This document shows, piece after piece, positions 6,230 through 11,219 of a stretch of 11,219 bases of DNA. The notes beneath the pieces were generated by a model that saw only the letters and a program-made list of their open reading frames with translations, had not been told where the DNA came from and ran no database searches. Each line of letters begins with the position of its first letter. The stretch's first letter is position 1. This stretch comes from Mycobacterium sp. (lineage in GTDB: Bacteria; Actinomycetota; Actinomycetes; Mycobacteriales; Mycobacteriaceae): contig JAFAQO010000426.1 in the NCBI GenBank assembly GCA_019246375.1, forward strand, positions 1-11,219, in the 5' to 3' direction. The translations under genes and the position numbers were made by a program.

Positions 6230-6976
6230 CTACAGCTGCAGAGCCGCCCCGTCGGTGGCCGAAACGGTGGCAGGGAACAATCTGTGCGCGGCTGCCGCCG
6301 TCCGCTCGGGCACACCGGGGAGTGGGTGGCCATGGGTCAGCACGAGCCGGGACACACCCGCTTCGACCGCGATGGTGGCCGCTTCCTCGCCGGAAGTGTG
6401 GCCGCGCTCGGCATCGGTGGGCTCCCAGGCCTCGTGCAGCAGTGTGGTCACGCCCGCGACGTGGCGGATGGTCTGCGGGTCGAACTCGGTGTCGGTGCAA
6501 TAGGCGAGATGGTCCCCGATCCGAAACCCTATGGACGGCATGGCGTGCCGCGTCTGCTCCCATACTTGGACCTCATGACCGGCGAAGCTCAAACGGTCCC
6601 GGCCCAGCTCCGCCCAGCGCGCGGACGCCAGCGGCGACGCGGTCTGCAACGGTGCGTCGAGCAGCCGCCCCTCCACGATGGAGCGGGTGGGACAGCCGTA
6701 GGACATCGCGCCCGGGCCGGCTATTGTCACTTCCCGGTCGGCGAGCCAACGCACACTGACAAATGCGAGCCCGATCAGGTGGTCGAGGTGAAAGTGGCTG
6801 AGCGCCACCGTCACCTTCTCGACGCCATCCAACACGGAGGGGTCAATGTGCAGTGTCCCCACGCCGGTTCCAGCGTCCAGTATCAAAGCATCGGTACCCG
6901 AGGTGACCAGGTAGCAGCTGGTCTGCCGGGCGCTGGTGGGAATCCATCCCCCGCTGCCGAGAACCGTCATCTTCAT
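6230..6976 (-). CDS. Metallo-beta-lactamase-fold hydrolase (RNase Z-like subgroup)
   Basis: A 248-residue protein of the metallo-beta-lactamase superfamily, with a two-metal site that hydrolyses an ester or phosphodiester. It begins MKMTVLGSGGWIPT, the glycine-rich first strand typical of the RNase Z and ElaC-like group. The metal motif HFHLDH (His61, His63, Asp65, His66) is intact, and later ligands are probably Asp162 (YCTDTE) and His215 (LTHGHP), with His144, His181 and His193 nearby. There is no signal peptide, so it is cytoplasmic. It is shorter than true tRNase Z, and the exosite arm is not visible, so a phosphodiesterase or thioester role is as likely as tRNA processing. ATG at 6976 is the natural start; ATG at 6970 would lose two residues. 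It is divergent from the Tat-protein gene and could be co-transcribed with cpsA, though a 140-base gap separates them. Confidence 0.9.
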   Translation of the reverse strand: MKMTVLGSGGWIPTSARQTSCYLVTSGTDALILDAGTGVGTLHIDPSVLDGVEKVTVALSHFHLDHLIGLAFVSVRWLADREVTIAGPGAMSYGCPTRSIVEGRLLDAPLQTASPLASARWAELGRDRLSFAGHEVQVWEQTRHAMPSIGFRIGDHLAYCTDTEFDPQTIRHVAGVTTLLHEAWEPTDAERGHTSGEEAATIAVEAGVSRLVLTHGHPLPGVPERTAAAAHRLFPATVSATDGAALQL

Positions 6977-6984
6977 GGCTTGAG

Positions 6985-6990
6985 AACCTA
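6985..6990 (-). promoter_or_regulatory. Possible -10 box for the metallo-hydrolase gene
   Basis: On the minus strand TAGGTT fits TANNNT and lies eight bases before the ATG at 6976. A transcript from it would have a leader of only one or two bases, so translation would be leaderless or nearly so. No convincing ribosome site precedes the ATG at normal spacing. The -35 region is not clear. Confidence 0.35.
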
Positions 6991-6998
6991 CGCCGGCC

Positions 6999-7049
6999 GC
7001 TGCAGCAGACCGTCGTGCGCGCCAACGGATTCGCAGCTAGAGAGGCTGC
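6999..7049. promoter_or_regulatory. Cluster of GCTGC/GCAGC half-sites in the divergent promoter
   Basis: The 100-base region between the two divergent genes holds the perfect palindrome GCTGCAGC (6999-7006) and a second inverted pair, GCAGC (7033-7037) with GCTGC (7045-7049). The second pair covers roughly -44 to -28 relative to the predicted start of the Tat-protein transcript, where a repressor or activator could act. Such short words recur in GC-rich DNA, so this is only a suggestion. Confidence 0.25.
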
Positions 7050-7061
7050 TTTGTCCGACTT

Positions 7062-7070
7062 TGTTACCAT
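7062..7070 (+). promoter_or_regulatory. Extended -10 promoter giving a leaderless mRNA for the Tat protein
   Basis: The sequence TGTTACCAT combines the extended -10 element TGn with TACCAT, which fits TANNNT. Six bases (CGCCCG) separate it from the ATG at 7077, so transcription should start on the A of the start codon. No Shine-Dalgarno sequence precedes that ATG. No -35 resembling TTGACA lies at 16-18 bases, which an extended -10 makes less necessary. Confidence 0.6.
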
Positions 7071-7076
7071 CGCCCG

Positions 7077-7889
7077 ATGCACGATTCGCCGGCGCCCTCG
7101 AAACGGGGCGGGGGACAGCAATCTGCTTCAAGGCGCGAAGTCCTCAAGTATGCGCTTTTCACACCGGCTCTGCTGAGCGTAGGGACGCTGGCCGCGACAC
7201 TCGACGGGCAGAAGGCATCGGCCGCCAGCAGTAGGCTGATCGATTTTACGGAGCGACTGGTTCCACCGGACGCCATCAAATCGGCGGGCTATGACGGGGC
7301 AGTGGTCTATGTGTCGGAGTCGCGGCCCGGCGCGAACTTCGACTTCAAGCCAGTCACCCGCGAGTATGCGGATGCGCTACGCGCGGCGGGTCTTGCAATC
7401 GTCAGCAATTACCAGTACGGCAAGCCCGGTTGGCCTGACCCGTCGGACTACACCCGGGGGTACGACGGCGGCGTGGCAGACGCTCGGACGGCTCTACGGC
7501 TGCACGCCGCAGCCGGGGGCAGCGATGCGGCGCCGATATTTTTCAGTGTCGATGAGGATATCGACCACAACACCTGGAAAACCCTTGCCGTCCAGTGGTT
7601 TCGAGGAATCAACTCGGTAATGGGCGTGGACCGTACCGGCATTTATGGGAATTCCCGCGCGTGTGCGTGGGCGATCGAAGACGGCGTAATCGGGCGCTCA
7701 ACCACTGCAGGGCACCGGTGGGCATGGCAGACGACCGCCTGGTCTCATGGTGAGCGCGAGCCCACGGCGGTGCTTTACCAGTCTGTAGTCAACACCCCGT
7801 CGAGCCCGGGTCCCCTCTTGGGCGGTACCCATGTGGACGTGGACGACGTCCTTGCGACCGATTTCGGGCAGTGGGATCTTCATCGATGA
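7077..7889 (+). CDS. Tat-exported DUF1906 (glycoside-hydrolase-like) protein, Rv2525c family
   Basis: A 270-residue secreted protein. The N-terminus carries a twin-arginine signal: SRREVLK (18-24), a hydrophobic stretch (25-41) and a likely AxA cleavage site ASA (47-49). The mature part is a DUF1906 / GH25-like TIM barrel: LIDFTE with Asp56, GAVVYVSESRPG (74-85), IVSNYQYGKPG (108-118), the acidic pair FFSVDED (Asp159, Glu160), RTGIYGNSRACAWA (186-199) and HVDVDDVL near the end (Asp254, Asp256). M. tuberculosis Rv2525c is of this family, is exported by Tat and is reported to affect beta-lactam susceptibility; its substrate is, to my knowledge, unproven. The present protein resembles it throughout but lies in a different context, so it may be a paralogue. 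ATG at 7077 is fixed by the promoter position. The gene is followed by a 136-base gap before the hydrolase. Confidence 0.9.
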   Translation: MHDSPAPSKRGGGQQSASRREVLKYALFTPALLSVGTLAATLDGQKASAASSRLIDFTERLVPPDAIKSAGYDGAVVYVSESRPGANFDFKPVTREYADALRAAGLAIVSNYQYGKPGWPDPSDYTRGYDGGVADARTALRLHAAAGGSDAAPIFFSVDEDIDHNTWKTLAVQWFRGINSVMGVDRTGIYGNSRACAWAIEDGVIGRSTTAGHRWAWQTTAWSHGEREPTAVLYQSVVNTPSSPGPLLGGTHVDVDDVLATDFGQWDLHR

Positions 7890-7975
7890 GCTGCTGCGGT
7901 CTTGGCCCTGCTGGCAATAGCTGCGCTCTTCCTTACGGAATCCTCGGAGTTGGCGAAGCCTCGGCTCACCGGCGC

Positions 7976-7981
7976 TAGGCT
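7976..7981 (+). promoter_or_regulatory. Possible -10 box for the hydrolase-fadD6 operon
   Basis: TAGGCT fits TANNNT and lies 44 bases before the preferred ATG. TTGGCG at 7950-7955 resembles a -35, but the 20-base spacing is too long for a standard promoter. The gap 7890-8025 shows nothing else firm apart from a direct repeat of CCTCGG (7942 and 7959). Confidence 0.2.
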
Positions 7982-8025
7982 GGCGGAAGTCCGCTTCGTG
8001 TCCAACGGTGTCCGGGAAGTGGGGG

Positions 8026-9303
8026 ATGATGCAGGACAACGAGCAGACAACTGCATCGGCCGCGGCGCCAGACGATGTCGACCATGGGGCAGGCGGGGTC
8101 GCAACGGCGCGCCGCGGTGGACCCAGTCCATTCGCGCTGGCGCTGGGGCCGTTCACCCGCACCGGTGGTTTTTACGCCCGGTCCTGGGCGGACTATTTGG
8201 ATCGTGAGCCTGGTGAGCTTCCCGTGAGACGGCCCAGCCTCGCGCTTGCGGCGCACGCGTTCGGCGACGAAGTTGTGCTACTCGGCTTTCGCTTCCTACG
8301 GTCGGCTCCGGATGCGGCGAGAGTCGAACGGATCAGGCGGGAGGTCATCGCCGCACTTGATTTTTATGGTGAGAAAGGCTGGCTTGCAAAGCCTGAGGGG
8401 CTTTTCGCGCCACCACCGCCGCTGACCGATGTCTCGGTCCGGCCCGTCACCAGCATGGGGCGCACCTACTCGCGCCTGTTTTTCGACAGTGAGTATGAGC
8501 CATGTGCGGGCGAACCTGGCCGGCAACGGTGGTTGAGCTATGCCTCGAATAACCGGGTGTACGGCTTGCTGTTGCGACACCGCGAGCCGCGCCCGTGGCT
8601 GGTGTGTGTGCATGGCGCGGAAATGGGACGGGCCGCATTGGATTTGGCGCTGTTTCGGGCGTGGCATCTGCACGCCGATCTCGGCCTCAACGTCGTGCTG
8701 CCGGTCCTTCCCATGCATGGGCCGCGTGCACGGGGCCTGCCTAAGGGCGCCGCATTCCCCAGCGAGGACGTGCTCGACGACGTGCACGGTGTCGCTCAGG
8801 CGGTGTGGGATGTCCGGCGCCTGCTGTCCTGGGTCCGCTCAGAGGAACCGGATGCAGTGATCGGGCTGAACGGCATCTCCCTCGGCGGTTACCTCACCTC
8901 GCTGCTGTCAAGCCTTGACGACGGCCTCGCCTGTGCGATTCTCGGCGTCCCGCTCGCCGATCTGCTTGAGCTGGTTGCCCGGCATGCCGGCCTCAGCCAC
9001 TACGACGACCTTCGTCAGATGTTGACGTTGGCCAAGCCCATCGGCGCGATGATGTCGCCGCTCGCGCTGACTCCCCGCGTGCCCTTGGATGGCCGCTTCA
9101 TTTACGCCGGTATCGCCGACAGGTTGGTGCATCCGCGCGACGAGGCCGGGCGGCTCTGGGAACACTGGGGCAGACCCGAGATCTGTTGGTATCCGGGCGG
9201 CCACACCGGGTTCTTCCGCTCGCGGCCGGCGCAGCGATTTATCGACGCTGCGCTGGTGGAGTCGGGACTTGTGGACGCCACGCGCATCCGACGCAAACAC
9301 TGA
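8026..9303 (+). CDS. Alpha/beta hydrolase-fold protein, 425 residues
   Basis: A cytoplasmic serine-hydrolase-fold protein without signal peptide. The nucleophile elbow is GISLGG with Ser285. The oxyanion region is VCVHGAEMGR (193-202), a likely acid is Asp365 in AGIADRLVHP, and the histidine is His393 in YPGGHTGFF, giving a complete Ser-Asp-His triad. About 185 residues precede the hydrolase core, including a proline-rich piece (APPPPLT, 128-134), so it is long for a lipase or esterase; it somewhat recalls the ABHD18-like group, but I am not sure. The start is open: ATG 8026 or 8029 have the G-rich run GGGAAGTGGGGG just upstream, while GTG 8008 would add six residues and has no ribosome site. 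Only 41 bases separate its stop from the fadD6-like start, so the two are probably one operon, pointing to an acyl ester or acyl-CoA substrate. That link is inference. Confidence 0.86.
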   Translation: MMQDNEQTTASAAAPDDVDHGAGGVATARRGGPSPFALALGPFTRTGGFYARSWADYLDREPGELPVRRPSLALAAHAFGDEVVLLGFRFLRSAPDAARVERIRREVIAALDFYGEKGWLAKPEGLFAPPPPLTDVSVRPVTSMGRTYSRLFFDSEYEPCAGEPGRQRWLSYASNNRVYGLLLRHREPRPWLVCVHGAEMGRAALDLALFRAWHLHADLGLNVVLPVLPMHGPRARGLPKGAAFPSEDVLDDVHGVAQAVWDVRRLLSWVRSEEPDAVIGLNGISLGGYLTSLLSSLDDGLACAILGVPLADLLELVARHAGLSHYDDLRQMLTLAKPIGAMMSPLALTPRVPLDGRFIYAGIADRLVHPRDEAGRLWEHWGRPEICWYPGGHTGFFRSRPAQRFIDAALVESGLVDATRIRRKH

Positions 9304-9333
9304 TCGGGTCGGCGGATATGGCGGGCAACGAGC

Positions 9334-9339
9334 GGAGAG
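9334..9339 (+). promoter_or_regulatory. Ribosome binding site that decides the fadD6 start
   Basis: GGAGAG lies five bases before ATG 9345 and is the best Shine-Dalgarno match near the beginning of the gene. The in-frame ATG at 9318 has only GGCGG two bases upstream. This favours the shorter protein. Confidence 0.5.
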
Positions 9340-9344
9340 ATCGC

Positions 9345-11108
9345 ATGGATGACGACAGCGTCAGGCTGACCGATATCGCCACCCGGCTGCCCGCTATGTT
9401 CGTCGATGCACCGGTCATCCTGCGCGGCCTGCTGACCGCTTCCCTGACTCGTCAGTCGGCCAAGACCTCGATCGGCAAGGTGTTCCAGGACCGCGCGGCA
9501 CGGCACCGCGATCAGGTGTTCATCAAATTCGATGAGGAAACGGTGACGTACGGTCGGGCCAATGAAACCGTCAACCGGTATGCGGCAGTGCTGGCCGCAC
9601 GCGGTGTCGAGCGCGGCGACGTGGTCGCCATCATGCTGGAGAACTCCCCACATACAGTGCTGTTGATGCTGGCCGTGGCGAAGCTGGGCGCGGTCGCAGG
9701 CATGCTGAACCACCACCACCGCGGCGACGTGCTGGCCCATAGCGTCGACCTGCTGAATGCCGCGATCCTGGTCGGGGAGGACTCGTTACTCGAGGGCGTG
9801 GACGAATCGGGCGCGAAAGTCGCCGACACGATCACCGTAGAAGATCTCGAGCGGCTGGCTGCCGAGGCACCAACCGAAAACCCGGCGGTGACTTCGTCGG
9901 TTCTTGCCAAGGATCCGGCCTTTTACATCTTCACCTCGGGCACCACCGGCGCACCCAAGGCCAGTGTGATGACCCATTACCGGTGGTTGCGGGCGCTTGG
10001 CGGGTCCGGCGCCCTTGGCATGCGGCTAAGAAGTACCGACACGCTGTACTGCTGTCTGCCGCTGTACCACAACAGCGCGCTTACCGTGGGTGTCTCGGGA
10101 GTGCTCAGCGCCGGTGCCACCCTCGCGCTGGGGCGCTCGTTCTCGGCGTCACGGTTTTGGGACGAGGTCATCCGCTACGACGCCACCGCCTTCCTCTACA
10201 TCGGCGAAGTCTGCCGCTACCTGCTCAACCAGCCCGAGAAGGACACCGATCGCGAACATAGGGTGCGCGTCATCGCGGGTAACGGGCTGCAACCCGACAT
10301 TTGGGACCAGTTCACCACCCGCTTCAACATTCCGCGGGTCTTCGAGTTCTACGGCGCCAGCGAGGGCAACACCGGCTTCGTCAACGTCTTCAACATCCCC
10401 AAGACAGCGGGCATGTGCCCGACGCGGGTCGCCTTCGTCGAGTACGACCCCGAAACAGGTGAACCGGTTCGTGACGAAAAGGGGCGCGTGCACAAGGTGC
10501 GCGGCGGCAAGCCGGGGCTCTTACTGAGCAAGGTCACCACCAAGCAGCCGTTCGAGGGCTACACCGACGCTGAGGCGAGCGCAAAGAAGTTGGTGCGCAA
10601 CGCTTTCCGCGACAATGATGTGTGGTTGAACACCGGAGATCTGATGCGTCCGCAGGGCTGGCGCCACGCGGCGTTCGTCGACCGGCTCGGCGACACGTTC
10701 CGATGGAAGGGGGAGAACGTCGCGACGACCGATGTTGAGGCGGCGGTGTCGGCCGACGTTGCCGTCGAAGCTGTCACAGTGTTCGGCGTGCAGGTGCCCG
10801 GCACCGACGGGCGCGCGGGGATGGCGGCTGTGGTGCTGGAGGACGGCCAGCAGTTCGACGGCGCGTCGCTGGCCAGGACGGTCTACGAGCGTCTGCCCAG
10901 CTACGCAGTGCCGTTGTTTGTTCGGGTTGTTGATTCGCTCGAGCACACCCCGACGTTCAAGCGGAAAAAGGCTGGTCTGCGCGAACAAGGCTATGGCTCG
11001 GATATCGCCGATCCGCTGTACGTGCTGAAAGGCCGCGATGTTGGCTATGTGCCGTACTACGACGAGTACCCCGATGAGGTAGCGGCCGGCTCTCTGCCGA
11101 AGGGCTGA
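9345..11108 (+). CDS. fadD6: Long-chain fatty-acid-CoA ligase, FadD6-like (FATP/very-long-chain type)
   Basis: An adenylate-forming enzyme that activates a fatty acid with ATP and then couples it to CoA; M. tuberculosis FadD6 is tied to lipid uptake and storage of triacylglycerol. The 587 residues show the ATP loop FTSGTTGAPKAS (196-207), LPLYHNSALTVGVSG (238-252), the adenine-contact segment FYGASEGN (335-342), NTGD (429-432), and the hinge region DRLGDTFRWKGENVATT (446-462), where WKGENV is typical of the fatty-acid transport protein type. The C-terminal lysine region is TPTFKRKK (535-542), and the ending GYVPYYDEYPDEV matches FadD6 as I remember it (Rv1206). ATG 9345 is chosen for its ribosome site; ATG 9318 would add nine residues and match the longer N-terminus of Rv1206 about as well. 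The neighbours of Rv1206 are different, so this could be a paralogue. It is the second gene of an operon with the hydrolase. Confidence 0.93.
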   Translation: MDDDSVRLTDIATRLPAMFVDAPVILRGLLTASLTRQSAKTSIGKVFQDRAARHRDQVFIKFDEETVTYGRANETVNRYAAVLAARGVERGDVVAIMLENSPHTVLLMLAVAKLGAVAGMLNHHHRGDVLAHSVDLLNAAILVGEDSLLEGVDESGAKVADTITVEDLERLAAEAPTENPAVTSSVLAKDPAFYIFTSGTTGAPKASVMTHYRWLRALGGSGALGMRLRSTDTLYCCLPLYHNSALTVGVSGVLSAGATLALGRSFSASRFWDEVIRYDATAFLYIGEVCRYLLNQPEKDTDREHRVRVIAGNGLQPDIWDQFTTRFNIPRVFEFYGASEGNTGFVNVFNIPKTAGMCPTRVAFVEYDPETGEPVRDEKGRVHKVRGGKPGLLLSKVTTKQPFEGYTDAEASAKKLVRNAFRDNDVWLNTGDLMRPQGWRHAAFVDRLGDTFRWKGENVATTDVEAAVSADVAVEAVTVFGVQVPGTDGRAGMAAVVLEDGQQFDGASLARTVYERLPSYAVPLFVRVVDSLEHTPTFKRKKAGLREQGYGSDIADPLYVLKGRDVGYVPYYDEYPDEVAAGSLPKG

Positions 11109-11135
11109 CCACGTCGATGCAGTGATAGCGCCCGC

Positions 11136-11219
11136 TCAGTTGGCCGCGATACCGGCGGCCTGCTCGAGCTCGCGAAGTGCCGGTTCAATGCCGTCGGCCA
11201 GCTTGTCGATGTCGTTGGC
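11136..11219 (-). CDS. C-terminal 27 residues of an unidentified minus-strand gene
   Basis: From the right edge an open frame reads ANDIDKLADGIEPALREL, continues for nine more residues and stops at TGA (11138-11136). The helical, charged pattern resembles the last helix of PLP-dependent aminotransferases and cysteine desulfurases (DIDxLxxxIxxAL), which is a guess from pattern only. The gene converges on fadD6 with 27 bases between the stops; that gap shows no clear hairpin. Confidence 0.45.
   Translation of the reverse strand, partial: ANDIDKLADGIEPALRELEQAAGIAAN

Noticed and set aside
6130..6230. Direct repeat CGCTGTTTGC at 6130-6139 and 6221-6230
   Set aside because: Only two ten-base copies, one touching the stop of the metallo-hydrolase gene, without further symmetry; likely chance.
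4740..6503. A 587-codon open frame on the plus strand opposite cpsA
   Set aside because: It is a shadow of the GC-rich codon pattern: cpsA on the other strand has clear LCP domains, while this frame shows no domain and a Gly/Arg/Val-heavy composition, and it runs into the metallo-hydrolase gene.
6212..7234. A 340-codon plus-strand frame opposite the metallo-hydrolase
   Set aside because: It runs through the divergent promoter into the Tat-protein gene and is explained as a shadow frame.
7902..8207. A 101-codon plus-strand frame with a hydrophobic start in the gap before the hydrolase
   Set aside because: It would start at TTG without a ribosome site and mostly overlaps the hydrolase gene in another frame, where its sequence turns Arg-rich.
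1..11219. Search for insertion sequences, CRISPR arrays, tRNA or rRNA genes, toxin-antitoxin or phage genes
   Set aside because: No transposase motifs, regularly spaced repeats, cloverleaf-like segments or small toxin-like gene pairs were seen; the window reads as ordinary chromosomal metabolism and cell-wall genes.

Overview
The window looks like chromosome from a Mycobacterium outside the tuberculosis complex. The base composition is GC-rich, and the gene content is typical of the genus: a trehalose phosphate synthase, a CpsA-type cell-wall ligase, a Tat-exported Rv2525c-like protein, a FadD6-like acyl-CoA ligase and several lipid-type dehydrogenases. Promoters that place the transcription start on the start codon (leaderless mRNAs) also fit. 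I cannot name the species.

Layout, left to right. At 1-734 on the minus strand, a 54-residue protein resembling M. tuberculosis Rv3489 runs directly into otsA (TAA abuts GTG); otsA leaves the window at its left edge. At 860-1795 (+) lies a crotonase-fold protein annotated as an enoyl-CoA hydratase. The 152-base gap after it can fold into a three-way-junction structure. Next come a short-chain dehydrogenase (1948-2781, +), a convergent 3-hydroxyisobutyrate-dehydrogenase-like enzyme (minus, overlapping it by 18 bases) and, divergent from that, a second short-chain dehydrogenase (3735-4520, +). The latter converges on cpsA (4551-6089, minus). Upstream of cpsA is a metallo-beta-lactamase-fold hydrolase (6230-6976, minus), divergent across 100 bases from a Tat-exported DUF1906/Rv2525c-like protein (7077-7889, +). 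An alpha/beta hydrolase and a fadD6-like ligase (8026-11108, +) look like a two-gene operon. The last 84 bases hold the C-terminus of a minus-strand gene I cannot identify firmly.

How it fits together. otsA, the small gene, the second dehydrogenase and cpsA keep the relative order and orientation I recall for Rv3490, Rv3489, Rv3485c and Rv3484 in M. tuberculosis, so this is probably the same locus with different genes in the middle (crotonase, dehydrogenase and HIBADH-like enzyme in place of Rv3486-Rv3488). The middle genes suggest acyl-CoA or hydroxyacid metabolism. otsA makes trehalose phosphate, CpsA joins arabinogalactan to peptidoglycan, and the Tat protein belongs to a cell-wall-linked family, so the flanks concern the envelope.

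I see no mobile element, CRISPR array, tRNA, rRNA, toxin-antitoxin pair or defence system. The points most worth a second look are the structured intergenic element at 1816-1896, the crotonase lacking both classical catalytic glutamates, the leaderless promoters, and the hydrolase-ligase pair.
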